Shown one piece after another: positions 1 through 7,881 of a DNA stretch of 64,000 nucleotides (position 1 is its first letter; each line of letters starts with the position of its first letter). Source of the DNA: Pseudonocardia broussonetiae (GTDB lineage Bacteria > Actinomycetota > Actinomycetes > Mycobacteriales > Pseudonocardiaceae); NCBI RefSeq assembly GCF_013155125.1, contig NZ_CP053564.1, positions 6,269,501 through 6,333,500 of the forward strand, read 5' to 3'. The notes below the pieces were generated by a model. That model saw nothing but the letters and a program-made list of their open reading frames with translations, did not search any database and was not told the origin of the DNA. The position numbers and the translations under genes are program-made.

Positions 1-1862
1 CACCCGTCGCGGCCACCCCGGAGATCCTGTTCCTGGTCACGGCCGCGCTCGGGCTGCTCGCCGTGGCGGTGCACCTGGCCGTCGTCGGGGCGGGGGCGCC
101 GGCTGCGGCCGGGGTGCCGCTGCTCGCCGCGTTCGCCGTGCCCGCCGCGCTGGCCGACGACCTGCTGCCGTGGTGGACGCTCGCGGTCGCCGCGCTCGGC
201 TTCGGGGTCCTGCTCCTCGCGCCCGACGGCAACCGGCGCCAGATCCCCGGCGGCGCGGTGCTCGTCGCGGGGGCGGCGGTGGTCGCCCTCCTGCTCGGCA
301 CGGCCACGGCCTTCGTCGGCACGGCGGGCCGGTTCGACGGCGGCGAGGACGGCACCGGCCGCGGCGCGATCGGGCTCAGCCCGTTCACGGCGCTGCGCGG
401 CCAGCTCGACCAGAGCGAGCCCACTCCCCTGTTCGAGGTCCGCGGCCTGGCGCAGCCGCAGTACCTGCGCGCCCTGACCCTGAGCGACTACCAGGCCGGG
501 ATCGGCTGGCAGGCCACCCGGCCCGGGCCGGGCGTCGCGCCGGAGGGGCCGTTCACGCAGCCCGGCGTGCCCGGCGACGTCGTCGACGTCACGGTCGGCA
601 ACGTCGGCTTCCGCGACTACTGGCTCCCCGTCTACGGCGCCCCGCTGGGCATCGGCGGCCTCGCGCCCGACCTGTTCGTCTACGACGAGCCCAGCGGCAT
701 CGCCTACACCGCCCGCCCCCAGCAGCAGGAGACGTGGACCGAGCGGGCGTTCCTGCCCGCGCCCACCACCGACCTGCTGCGCGCCGCGCAGGGCGAGCGA
801 CCCGCCGCGATCTACGCGAACATCCTGGGCGTCGACCCGCGGGTCACCGAGATCGCGCAGCAGGTCACGGCGGGTGCGGCCAGCGACTTCGACCGCGCGA
901 TGGCCCTGCAGGAGTACTTCACCGGGCCCGACACCGCGTTCACCTACGACCTGGCGACGGCCCCGCCCGCGGGCGACGACGCGCTCGTCGAGTTCCTCAC
1001 CGTCGGCCGCGTCGGCTACTGCGAGCAGTTCGCCTCGGCGATGGCGGTCATGCTGCGCAGCGTCGGCGTGCCGGCGCGGGTGGCGGTCGGCTTCACCGCG
1101 GGCTCCCCGATCAGCGACTACCGCGCCGTGAGCACGGCCGACGCGCACGCCTGGGTCGAGGCGTGGTTCCCCGGCATCGGCTGGACGACGTTCGACCCGA
1201 CGCCGCTCACCGACGGCCGCACGATCACCCCTCCCTACGTCGAGGCCGCGCGCGCCGAGGCCGCGGGCGGGGGCACCGGCGCCGGGGCCGTCCCGGCCGC
1301 GCCGACCGGGGCCGCGCCGACCACCGCACCCACCACGGCCCCGGGCGAGCAGCCCCTCGACGCGGCCGCACCCGCGCCCGTCGCCGCCGATCCCGGCCTC
1401 CCGCTGTGGCCGCTGTTCGTCGTGCTGGGCCTGGTGCTCGTCGGGCTGGTGCCCGCCGCGGTGCGGGCGCTGCGCGGGCGGTCCCGCCTCGCGGCCGCGG
1501 CGGCGGGCGGCACCGGGGCCGCGGGGGCGGCCTGGGACGAGATCGTGGCGACGTCGGTCGACCGGCGGGTGCCCGTGCCGGCCACCGACACCGTCCGCGC
1601 GGCGGCCCGGCGGCTGGTGCGGGAGCACCGGCTCGACGCGGCGGCCCAGGACGCGGTGCGGGCCGTGGTCGGCGCGGTCGAGGCGAGCTGGTTCGGCGAC
1701 CGGCACCCCGAGCCGGGCGAGCTCGCCGGCCCGGTCCGGGTCGTGCGCGACGGGATCGCCGCGGGCAGCCCGGTGTCGCTGCGCGGGCGGTTGCTGCCGC
1801 GCTCGGTGCTGGTCCGGCCGGTGCGGTCGGCGCCCGAGGCGCCGGTCACGACGTCGGTCTGA
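1..1862 (+). CDS. TgpA-type transglutaminase-like membrane protein (5' end outside window)
   Basis: The reading frame is open from the window edge (codons begin at base 3), so the N-terminus is missing. The visible part starts with hydrophobic helices, followed by an extracytoplasmic stretch and a transglutaminase-like core: catalytic Cys in GYCEQFASAMAVML (Cys codon 1020-1022), His in DAHAWVEAWFPG and Asp in TTFDPTP. A Pro/Ala/Thr-rich linker, another membrane helix (PLWPLFVVLGLVLVG) and a cytoplasmic tail follow, the usual TgpA/DUF4129 layout. In actinobacteria such genes normally follow MoxR ATPase and DUF58 genes near mraZ, which would lie to the left. The substrate is unknown; a role in envelope biology is inferred from the family and membrane topology. 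Confidence 0.85.
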   Translation, partial: PVAATPEILFLVTAALGLLAVAVHLAVVGAGAPAAAGVPLLAAFAVPAALADDLLPWWTLAVAALGFGVLLLAPDGNRRQIPGGAVLVAGAAVVALLLGTATAFVGTAGRFDGGEDGTGRGAIGLSPFTALRGQLDQSEPTPLFEVRGLAQPQYLRALTLSDYQAGIGWQATRPGPGVAPEGPFTQPGVPGDVVDVTVGNVGFRDYWLPVYGAPLGIGGLAPDLFVYDEPSGIAYTARPQQQETWTERAFLPAPTTDLLRAAQGERPAAIYANILGVDPRVTEIAQQVTAGAASDFDRAMALQEYFTGPDTAFTYDLATAPPAGDDALVEFLTVGRVGYCEQFASAMAVMLRSVGVPARVAVGFTAGSPISDYRAVSTADAHAWVEAWFPGIGWTTFDPTPLTDGRTITPPYVEAARAEAAGGGTGAGAVPAAPTGAAPTTAPTTAPGEQPLDAAAPAPVAADPGLPLWPLFVVLGLVLVGLVPAAVRALRGRSRLAAAAAGGTGAAGAAWDEIVATSVDRRVPVPATDTVRAAARRLVREHRLDAAAQDAVRAVVGAVEASWFGDRHPEPGELAGPVRVVRDGIAAGSPVSLRGRLLPRSVLVRPVRSAPEAPVTTSV

Positions 1863-1890
1863 GCCCCGCCCGGTCTTCCCCCAGACACGA

Positions 1891-1927
1891 CGCAGCGCCC
1901 GGACCGAGGGTCGGTCCGGGCGCTGCG
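1891..1927. terminator. Bidirectional hairpin terminator
   Basis: A perfect 17-bp inverted repeat (1891-1907 with 1911-1927) closes on a GGG loop between two convergent genes. There is no T-tract, as is common for high-GC actinobacterial terminators. Confidence 0.8.
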
Positions 1928-1944
1928 GCTGTCGGCGAGAGCGG

Positions 1945-2343
1945 CTAGTCCTGCTCGAACCGGCGGCGGAAGCGCTCTTCCATCCGGCCGGTGAAGCCGT
2001 TCTTCTCCTTCTCGGCCTCAGCCGGCGTGCCGGAGCCCGCGGGCGCCTTGCCGGACGAGGTGACCGCGAGCACCGAGCCGCCGAGCATCACGACGAACCC
2101 GAGCACGCTGAGCACGATGAGGGCGATCATGCCGCCGCCGCCGCCGGACAAGGACTGGATCACGACGCCGACGACGAGCATGACGAGACCGAGCAGGAAC
2201 AGGGCGACGCCCTGCATGCGCCGGCGACGGGTCGGTTTGCGCAACCGACCGCCGCGCACGGTCGAAGCGAACTTGGGGTCCTCGGCGTAGAGAGCGCGCT
2301 CGATCTGTTCGAGCAACCGCTGCTCGTGCTCGGAGAGGGGCAT
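1945..2343 (-). CDS. DUF3040 family membrane protein
   Basis: This 132-residue protein begins MPLSEHEQRLLEQIERALYA, the signature N-terminus of DUF3040, and continues with the conserved EDPKFAST stretch. A basic segment, two membrane helices (about residues 45-65 and 70-90) and a charged tail ending in RFRRRFEQD follow. The start is chosen because the family begins with MPLSEHE and GGAGG lies 7 nt upstream; an in-frame ATG 13 codons earlier would give a shorter leader but no family-like sequence. The molecular function is unknown. DUF3040 genes usually sit beside the TgpA/DUF58/MoxR set, as here, converging on the transglutaminase gene. Confidence 0.85.
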   Translation of the reverse strand: MPLSEHEQRLLEQIERALYAEDPKFASTVRGGRLRKPTRRRRMQGVALFLLGLVMLVVGVVIQSLSGGGGGMIALIVLSVLGFVVMLGGSVLAVTSSGKAPAGSGTPAEAEKEKNGFTGRMEERFRRRFEQD

Positions 2344-2668
2344 TACATCGCCTCCGGCACTGCTTGTGCTGTTGTCGGTCATCTTCCATGGTGCCGGAAC
2401 GACGCGACGAACGCCCGGGCTGGGCCTCCTGGAACAGAGGATACGAGGCCGCGGGCCGGTCGACCACCCGCACTCGTCGAGCGGGTGGTTCCGGTTCACC
2501 GGCGGCACGTCCGGGCGACCCCGTTCGAGGGACGGCCGACACGCTGCGCAACCGTTCGACCACCTGGCGCAGCCCACTGCACCCCCACCGACCTGGGCGG
2601 CGGGCCGCCGAGGACGACCTGCCACCACGCCGGTGACCGTCCGCCACCCCGGTCGGGGGTGCGCGGGA
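2344..2668. other. Intergenic region with DUF3040 promoter
   Basis: I see no gene in these 325 bases. They hold the DUF3040 promoter on the minus strand: a TATCCT -10 box (plus-strand 2438-2443) and, over the expected -35 position, an inverted repeat with 9-bp arms (ACCACCCGC at 2463-2471 and its complement at 2481-2489) that could be an operator or a weak terminator for the upstream methyltransferase gene. Confidence 0.5.
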
Positions 2669-3460
2669 TCACCCGGCCGGGAGCGGCCGCCGCGCCAGGA
2701 CGTGCAGCCGCGCCGCGAGCTCCAGCAGGGCCGGACGCGCCGCGGCCAGCACCTCGAGCTCGGCGACGGCCCGGGTGGCCGCCGGGCCGCTGTCGCGCAC
2801 CGAGCCGGGCACCCAGCCGTCGAGGACGCCGTCACCCTGCACCAGTTCGGGCAGCAGACCGGCCGCGTCGAGCAGCGCGCGCAGCTCGGTGGCGTCGAGG
2901 CGCCGGCGCAGCGGGTCGTCGGGCCCGGAGCGGCCGTGGGGGTCGGTGAGCAGGGCCCGCGCCTCGGCGAGGCGCCCGGCCAGCGTGCGGCCCAGCACCG
3001 CGGCGTGGCGCCCGGCCACGAGCACCGAGACCGCGCCGCCGGGGGCGGTCGCGTCGGCGAGGGCGCCCAGCGCGTGCGGCGCGTCGTCGACGACCTCCAG
3101 CAGGCCGTGTCCGAGCACCAGGTCGGCGCCACCGGCGGGCGCGACGTCGGCGAGGGCGTCGACGTCGCACTGGACGGGCGTGACCCGCCCGTGCACCCCG
3201 GCGTCCCGGGCGCGGCGGTGCAGCGCGGCGAGCGCGTTGGGGCTGTTGTCGACGACGGTGACGACGCAGCCCAGCCGCGCCAGCGCCACCGCCCACGCCC
3301 CGCTGCCCCCGCCGACGTCGAGCACGCGCGGTTCGGCGCCGCGCGACCGGGCCCGTTCGGCGGCCCGCGCGACCTCCGCCTCCAGCGCGCGGTGCACGGG
3401 ACCGGGCGGCACCGTGCCCGTCGGGTCGGGTCCCGCGTTGCTCCCGGCAGGTGCGTTCAC
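2669..3460 (-). CDS. SAM-dependent methyltransferase
   Basis: The 263-residue product carries a class I methyltransferase fold: motif I VLDVGGGSGAWAVALARLG (about residues 47-65), an acidic residue ending strand 2 (VTVVDNSPNA) and the motif-II-like ADLVLGHGLLEVV. It resembles UbiE/SmtA-type small-molecule methyltransferases, but the substrate cannot be read from sequence. The GTG start follows GTGAGG eight bases upstream. Upstream in-frame sequence runs antisense over the ParA gene and is rejected as coding. The gene is divergent from the ParA-like gene with only 57 bp between starts and probably has its own promoter there. Confidence 0.8.
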   Translation of the reverse strand: MNAPAGSNAGPDPTGTVPPGPVHRALEAEVARAAERARSRGAEPRVLDVGGGSGAWAVALARLGCVVTVVDNSPNALAALHRRARDAGVHGRVTPVQCDVDALADVAPAGGADLVLGHGLLEVVDDAPHALGALADATAPGGAVSVLVAGRHAAVLGRTLAGRLAEARALLTDPHGRSGPDDPLRRRLDATELRALLDAAGLLPELVQGDGVLDGWVPGSVRDSGPAATRAVAELEVLAAARPALLELAARLHVLARRPLPAG

Positions 3461-3504
3461 GACGACAGCCTCACGGCAGCAGCGTAGTGGGCGCCCCGGA
3501 CGGG

Positions 3505-3510
3505 TAGGTT
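3505..3510 (+). promoter_or_regulatory. -10 box of leaderless ParA-like gene
   Basis: TAGGTT lies 7 nt before the GTG at 3518, the spacing expected when transcription starts on the start codon itself. This favours GTG 3518 over the TTG at 3509. Confidence 0.6.
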
Positions 3511-3517
3511 GATCGCC

Positions 3518-4372
3518 GTGCAGGTCGTCGCCACGTTGAGCCTCAAGGGTGGAGTGGGCAAGACCACGGTCGCCCTCGGGCTGGCCGGGGCGGCCCAGCA
3601 GCACGGTGTCCGCACCCTGCTGGTCGACCTCGACCCCCAGGCCAACGCCACCATCGCCCTCGACGTGGGCGACACCTCCGCCACCGTCGCCGACGTCCTC
3701 GACGACCCGCGCCGCTCCGTGCTCCGCCGCGCCATCGCCCCCAGCGGCTGGGGCGAGGGCCTCGACGTGATGGTCGGCGCCGAGCAGACCGAGCGCCACA
3801 ACCACCCCGACCCGGGCGCGAAGCAGCTCAGCCGCCTCACCCGCGCCCTGGGCCGGCTCGTCGACGCCGACGAGGAGGACGCCCGGGACGGTGGCGCCGA
3901 GGAGCACGACCTCGGGCCGTACCGGCTCGTCGTGATCGACTGCCCGCCGTCGCTGGGCCAGCTCACCCGCAGCGCCCTGGCCGCCGCCCACCGCGCGGTG
4001 CTGGTGACCGACCCCACGATGTTCGCCGTGTCCGGCGTCCAGCGCGCCTTCGACGCCGTGCAGACCGAGCGCCAGCGCGGCAACCCCGACCTGCAGCCCC
4101 TCGGCGTCCTCATCAACCGCGTCCGCCCCCGCAACGCCGAGCACGAGTTCCGGGTGGCGGAGCTGCGCGAGCTGTTCGGACCCCTGGTGTTCAGCGGCGT
4201 CCTGCCCGACCGGTCGGCCGTGCAGCAGGCCCAGGGCGCCTGCGTCCCGATCCAGAGCTGGGACACCCCCGGCGCCCGCGAGGTCTCCGCGGTCTTCACC
4301 ACCCTGCTGGGCCGGGTGCTGCGGAGCGAGCGGCGGCCGCGGGCGGCGACGGCTCCGCCTCCCACTCGCTGA
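3518..4372 (+). CDS. ParA/Soj-family P-loop ATPase
   Basis: A 284-residue ATPase with the deviant Walker A motif KGGVGKTT (residues 10-17), switch I DLDPQANAT and Walker B VVIDCPPS (about 139-146). ParA-type proteins dimerise on ATP, bind DNA non-specifically and position DNA or protein cargo. No ParB-like partner gene is adjacent, so this is an orphan ParA; chromosome partition is not implied. An acidic insertion (DADEEDARDGGAEEHD, about residues 115-130) precedes Walker B. Immediately downstream lies a non-coding array of about nine similar repeats, which makes a DNA-binding or centromere-like link worth testing but unproven. Confidence 0.85.
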   Translation: MQVVATLSLKGGVGKTTVALGLAGAAQQHGVRTLLVDLDPQANATIALDVGDTSATVADVLDDPRRSVLRRAIAPSGWGEGLDVMVGAEQTERHNHPDPGAKQLSRLTRALGRLVDADEEDARDGGAEEHDLGPYRLVVIDCPPSLGQLTRSALAAAHRAVLVTDPTMFAVSGVQRAFDAVQTERQRGNPDLQPLGVLINRVRPRNAEHEFRVAELRELFGPLVFSGVLPDRSAVQQAQGACVPIQSWDTPGAREVSAVFTTLLGRVLRSERRPRAATAPPPTR

Positions 4373-4399
4373 CGGCTCCGCGCCCCCGCCGTACGACCT

Positions 4400-5423
4400 T
4401 GATCACCGCGACAGCACCGGCAGGGTCGTCGCGAGGACCGCAGCGTCACACTCCTGACGATCACGGTTCGGCGATCGCCGGAACCGCACCACCAGCGTCG
4501 CCGCGACGACCGTGCCGTCGCACTCCCGACGATCACCCGCCCGCATGCCTCCCGCCGGGCGCCGCCTCGCCATCAGCCCTTGATCGCCGAGACCGCACCG
4601 CCGGCGTCGTTGCAAGGACCGCAGCGTCACACTCCCGACGATCACCGGCTCGGGACCGTCTGGACCGCACGACCACGGTCCCTGCGACGACCGTGGCGTC
4701 GCACTCCCGACGATCATCCGGGCGCACGCCTCCCGGCGGGCGCGGCCTCACCACCAGCCCTTGATCGCCGGGACCGCACCGCCAGCGTCCCCGCAACGAC
4801 CGTGGCGTCGCACTCCCGACGATCACCCGGGCGCACGCCTCCCGGCGGGCGCGGCCTCACCACCAGCCCTTGATCGCCGCGTCCGCACCACCAGCGTCCC
4901 CACAACGACCGTGGCGTCGCACTCCCGACGATCACGATCCCGCTCCGGCCGCTGATCGCGAGGACGCCAGGCCGACGCCCCACGGCGACACACCCGCGGA
5001 ACGTCCGGGCGGCGGCGGCCACCGTGGCCACCGTGGCCACCCTCCCGCGCGCTTTCCCGGCTGCCGCGCGGATTTCCCGCTCCCGCGCGCCCCCGGGGCC
5101 GCGCGGGAGCATGTTCAGCGCGCGGGAGCCGTCTCGGCGCGCGGGAGCGGGGGCCGTGACCCCCCTCGCGCACGATGAGACATCGCCGCCGTGCTCCACC
5201 AGCGTCGCCGCGAGGACCGCAGCGTCACGCTCCCACGATCACCCGACCGCACGCCTCCCGGCGGGCGCGGCCTCGCCATCTGCCCTTGATCGCCGAGACC
5301 GCACCACCAGCGCCCCCGCAACGACCGTGACGAGACCATCCCGACGATCACTCGCTCAAGATCGCCGGAACCGCACCACCACCGCCCCCACGACGACCGT
5401 GACGCCACACTCCCGACGATCAC
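4400..5423. repeat. Non-coding array of about nine ~65-bp repeats
   Basis: I find nine related units, at about 4400-4464, 4472-4536, 4581-4645, 4652-4717, 4762-4826, 4871-4935, 5180-5242, 5287-5351 and 5358-5423. Most begin TGATCGCCG or GATCGCCGG and end CGACGATCA, so the ends form a short imperfect inverted repeat. Cores share CCGCACCACCAGCG, then either GAGGACCGCAGCGTCACAC or GACGACCGTGGCGTCGCAC. Several units are separated by a conserved ~43-bp spacer containing CGCACGCCTCCCGGCGGGCG. Open frames cross the array on both strands, but they change frame from unit to unit and have no ribosome sites, so I treat it as non-coding. Between the two blocks (4936-5179) are three copies of a 9-bp GGCCACCGT-type unit at 5017-5043 and several GCGCGGGAGC elements. 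Confidence 0.75.
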
Positions 5424-5492
5424 CGCCAACCCCGCACCGCCACCGCCCCGGCCACGAGCAGCGACGACGTCGCCCGGACTGGGGCAGGCGCC

Positions 5493-5909
5493 TCACCGCA
5501 ACCGCACCGACTCCGTCACCATCCCCACGAACTGCTCGGCCTGCCTCAGCAGGTCGTCGGCCCCGCGCTGGTCGACCAGGCGGGCGATGCCCGCCTCGGC
5601 CGCGGCCCGGGTGGCGGAGCAGGAGGCGAAGAACGCCGCCCACTCCCCCAGCTCGGGCGCCACGGTGGCGAGGATGTCCCACACCGCGCGGGGCGCGCCG
5701 CGGCGGGGCTGAGGGGCGGCGCGAACGGCCAGGACCGCCGCCCCGGCGCGCAGCGCGGCCAGGTAGGCGGCCGGGTAGCGCCGGAGCGGGTCGTGCTCGC
5801 GGTGGGCCTCGGCGAGCCCGTCGGCGGCCTGCCGCAGCAGCGCCAGCGCCGAACGGGAGACCGGGGCCGGGCGCGGCGCGGGCACCGGTCGGTCCGTCGT
5901 GATCGTCAT
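5493..5909 (-). CDS. SAV_6107-type HEPN domain protein
   Basis: A 138-residue, all-helical protein whose core (SALALLRQAADGLAEA, then PAAYLAALRAGAAVLAVRA, then LGEWAAFFASCSATRAAAEA) matches my memory of the small actinobacterial SAV_6107 HEPN family. HEPN folds often belong to RNases or toxin-like proteins, but this family is uncharacterised and I cannot point to an RxxxxH active site. The ATG is preceded by GGGAGG seven bases upstream. It is the second gene of a probable two-gene transcript behind the DUF6504 gene (58-bp gap), with a LexA-type box upstream of the pair. A DNA-damage-linked role is inferred only from that context. Confidence 0.7.
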   Translation of the reverse strand: MTITTDRPVPAPRPAPVSRSALALLRQAADGLAEAHREHDPLRRYPAAYLAALRAGAAVLAVRAAPQPRRGAPRAVWDILATVAPELGEWAAFFASCSATRAAAEAGIARLVDQRGADDLLRQAEQFVGMVTESVRLR

Positions 5910-5967
5910 CGGACACCTCCCTGTTCCTGCACGAACACCTGTTCGGACAACCCGCGCCGACCTGCGG

Positions 5968-6285
5968 TCATTCCGGGACCCGGACGAGATCCCAGACACC
6001 GGGGCCCGCGCGCATCCGCAGCACGAACTCGCGGCCGGGGACGTCGGGCTCGTCGGCCGAGCGGGCCTCGACCCGCCAGCACCGCAGGCGGTCGCCCCCG
6101 ACGGGCATGGGTGAGGGGAACGGCCACGGCGACTGCTCGATCCACCGCTCGCGGACGTCGACGATCAGGTAGCGCGGCCCCCGCCGCGCGGGCCTGCGCT
6201 GGAACTCGACGGGCTCCCCGTCCAGCCAGCGCACCTGGACGGGTGTGGGCTCCCGGGAACGGAACACCCGGCTGAAGGCACTCAC
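5968..6285 (-). CDS. DUF6504 family protein
   Basis: A 105-residue protein reading SREPTPVQVRWLDGEPVEF, then VDVRERWIEQSPWP, then RLRCWRVEA and EFVLRMRAGPGVWDLVRVPE. The alternating Trp/Arg pattern fits the DUF6504 family, which as I recall is often encoded beside, or fused to, Y-family polymerase (DinB/ImuB-like) genes. Function unknown. The GTG start has GGGAGGAG six bases upstream. A polymerase gene is absent here, so only the accessory part of that neighbourhood remains. The SOS palindrome at 6408-6425 lies about 120 bp upstream. Confidence 0.6.
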   Translation of the reverse strand: MSAFSRVFRSREPTPVQVRWLDGEPVEFQRRPARRGPRYLIVDVRERWIEQSPWPFPSPMPVGGDRLRCWRVEARSADEPDVPGREFVLRMRAGPGVWDLVRVPE

Positions 6286-6407
6286 GCTGCACTCCTCCCG
6301 ACCGGCCTGTTCCGACCGGCACCGTGCCCGGCCGGTCTGGGTTCCGGCCGGTCCGGTCGGCCCGGCGGCCGGGTGCTTCCCCCACCCCGCCGCCGGACCC
6401 ACCGATG

Positions 6408-6425
6408 ATCGAACGCATGTTCGAT
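6408..6425. promoter_or_regulatory. LexA (SOS) box
   Basis: ATCGAACGCATGTTCGAT is an 18-bp palindrome that fits the actinobacterial SOS consensus TCGAAC-N4-GTTCGA exactly. It lies between the DUF6504/HEPN pair (minus) and the GNAT gene (plus). The DUF6504 pair is the more likely target because DUF6504 genes are associated with damage-tolerance polymerases; the GNAT gene appears to have its own -10 box closer to its start. Confidence 0.8.
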
Positions 6426-6500
6426 CCCCTCCAGTACAACCTCCCGCCGCCCCCGCGTCAAGTCGCGCAGGCGCGGCAGGACGGGACGCCGCCGACGTGG

Positions 6501-6506
6501 TGTGAT
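6501..6506 (+). promoter_or_regulatory. Putative -10 box of GNAT gene
   Basis: TGTGAT sits 6 nt before the GTG at 6513, consistent with a leaderless transcript. It matches TANNNT less well than other boxes in the window. Confidence 0.4.
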
Positions 6507-6512
6507 GGCGCG

Positions 6513-7091
6513 GTGACCACCGCACCGGCCCGGCACATCGTGGAGTGGGGCCCGTCCGACCTCGCCGCGCGCGTCGACGACGCGCTGGCCGTGTACGTCG
6601 CCGCGATGGGCTACCCGCCGAGCACCGCGCGGCACCGCCGCACGCTGTGGCTCGACCACGTCCGCCGCCCGGGCTGGCGCGCCGTCGGCTGCGTCGACGA
6701 CGCGGGCCGACTGCTCGGCGTCGCCTACGGCTACACGGGGGCGCCCGGGCAGTGGTGGTTCGAGGAGGTCTCCCGGGGCCTGCGCCCCCGCCCGCAGGAG
6801 CGGTTCTGGCTCGAGGACTACTTCGAGCTCACCGAGCTCCACGTGCACCCCGACACCCAGGGCGGCGGGCTCGGCGAGGGGCTGCTCCGCACGCTGCTCG
6901 CGGGCGCGACCGCCCGGCGGGTGCTGCTCTCGACGCCGGAGAACGGCGACGGCCCCACCAACCGGGCGTGGCTGCTCTACCGCCGCCTGGGCTTCGCCGA
7001 CGTCCTGCGCCACCACCGCTTCACCGGCGACGCCCGGCCGTTCGCCGTGCTGGGCCGCGACCTCCCGCTGCCGCCCGCGCCCCCGAGGTGA
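6513..7091 (+). CDS. GNAT family N-acetyltransferase (Rv2170-like)
   Basis: A 192-residue acetyltransferase. The acetyl-CoA loop is HVHPDTQGGGLGEGLLRTLL, with the R/QxxGxG/A-type motif, followed by NRAWLLYRRLGFADVLRHH, the classic C-terminal GNAT strand and helix. Its position directly before lppM matches Rv2170, reported as a lysine acetyltransferase in M. tuberculosis; the target here is unknown. The frame is open far upstream through MFDPLQYNLPPPP, but that stretch covers the SOS box and is not GNAT-like, so I start at GTG 6513. The lppM start follows 29 bp downstream. Confidence 0.8.
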   Translation: MTTAPARHIVEWGPSDLAARVDDALAVYVAAMGYPPSTARHRRTLWLDHVRRPGWRAVGCVDDAGRLLGVAYGYTGAPGQWWFEEVSRGLRPRPQERFWLEDYFELTELHVHPDTQGGGLGEGLLRTLLAGATARRVLLSTPENGDGPTNRAWLLYRRLGFADVLRHHRFTGDARPFAVLGRDLPLPPAPPR

Positions 7092-7120
7092 CGCCCGGCC
7101 GCGGATGGCACGATGGCGTG

Positions 7121-7777
7121 ATGCCGTCCCCGCGCCGCCGGCCCGCGCTGCTGCTCGTCCTGGTCCTCGCGCTGCTGGCCCTGTCCGGCTGCGCGCGCGT
7201 GCAGGCCGCACTGGCGGTGCAGCCCGACGACACGGTGCGCGGCCAGATCGTCGTCGCCACGCCCGAGACGGGCCCCGAGGACCCGGGACCGGTGCTGACG
7301 CTCCCGCCCGACCTCGCGGCGTCGGTGGACGTCAGCGAGTACCGCCAGGAGGGCTACGCCGGCTCGCTCGTGCGGTTCTCCGACCTCACCTTCGAGCAGG
7401 TCAGCGAGCTGATCACGGCCGCGGGGCCGCCCGGGGAGAAGGTGCGCCTCGAGCTGCGCCGGGCGGGCAACCGCGTGGTCGTCAACGGGTCGGTCGACCT
7501 CACCACCGTCGACGTCGACCGCTCCGACTTCCAGCTCAAGATCGCCTTCCCCGGCCAGGTCCTCGACGCCAACGGCGACGCCGACTCCGGCGAGGTCAGC
7601 TGGGTGTTCGAGGCGGGCGAGGTCGGCGACATCGAGGCCGTCGTGGCCTTCGACGACCCGGACGCGCCCTCGCCGTTCAACTGGAGCCTCGGCCTGTTCC
7701 TGGTGGTGGCGCTGGCCGCGGCCGCGGTGGTGCTGGCGGCGCACCGCACCCGCAACCCGCCGGTCCGGCAGGGCTGA
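7121..7777 (+). CDS. lppM: LppM-like lipoprotein
   Basis: The 218-residue product has a basic N-terminus, a hydrophobic signal (LLLVLVLALLAL) and lipobox LSGC with the lipidated Cys at residue 24. A soluble extracytoplasmic domain and a C-terminal membrane helix (SLGLFLVVALAAAAVVLAA) ending in a short basic tail follow, the LppM arrangement. In M. tuberculosis LppM (Rv2171) influences phagosome maturation; here that role cannot apply directly, and binding of a lipid or glycolipid by the domain is a structural inference from the family. The stop codon lies in the first unit of a 19-bp tandem repeat. Confidence 0.85.
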   Translation: MPSPRRRPALLLVLVLALLALSGCARVQAALAVQPDDTVRGQIVVATPETGPEDPGPVLTLPPDLAASVDVSEYRQEGYAGSLVRFSDLTFEQVSELITAAGPPGEKVRLELRRAGNRVVVNGSVDLTTVDVDRSDFQLKIAFPGQVLDANGDADSGEVSWVFEAGEVGDIEAVVAFDDPDAPSPFNWSLGLFLVVALAAAAVVLAAHRTRNPPVRQG

Positions 7778-7869
7778 GTCGGTCCGGCAGGGCTGAGTCG
7801 GTCCGGCAGGGCTGAGTCGGTCCGGCAGGGCCGAGCCGGTCCGGCAGGGCTGAGCCGGTCCGCCGGGGC
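7761..7869. repeat. 19-bp tandem repeat seeded at the lppM 3' end
   Basis: About 5.5 copies of GTCGGTCCGGCAGGGCTGA run in tandem (unit starts 7778, 7797, 7816, 7835, 7854, with a truncated first copy from 7761). The first copy encodes the last residues and stop of LppM (PVRQG), so the array is an amplification of the gene's 3' end. Units 4-5 carry single substitutions. Confidence 0.9.
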
Positions 7870-7881
7870 CGGGTCGGCCTC

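Noticed and set aside
2669..4144. Long minus-strand extension of the methyltransferase frame over the ParA gene
   Set aside because: The extension is the antisense of a clear P-loop ATPase and has no methyltransferase features.
4400..5423. CRISPR array
   Set aside because: Units are ~65 bp, degenerate and partly contiguous, the spacer is itself conserved, and no cas genes are present.
4403..5429. Minus-strand protein genes across the repeat array
   Set aside because: Frames overlap, change between units and only restate the repeats; no ribosome sites or domains are seen.
6405..6512. Extended N-terminus of the GNAT protein from ATG 6405 or 6417
   Set aside because: The stretch covers the SOS palindrome, is Pro-rich and unlike GNAT domains; GTG 6513 fits the family length.
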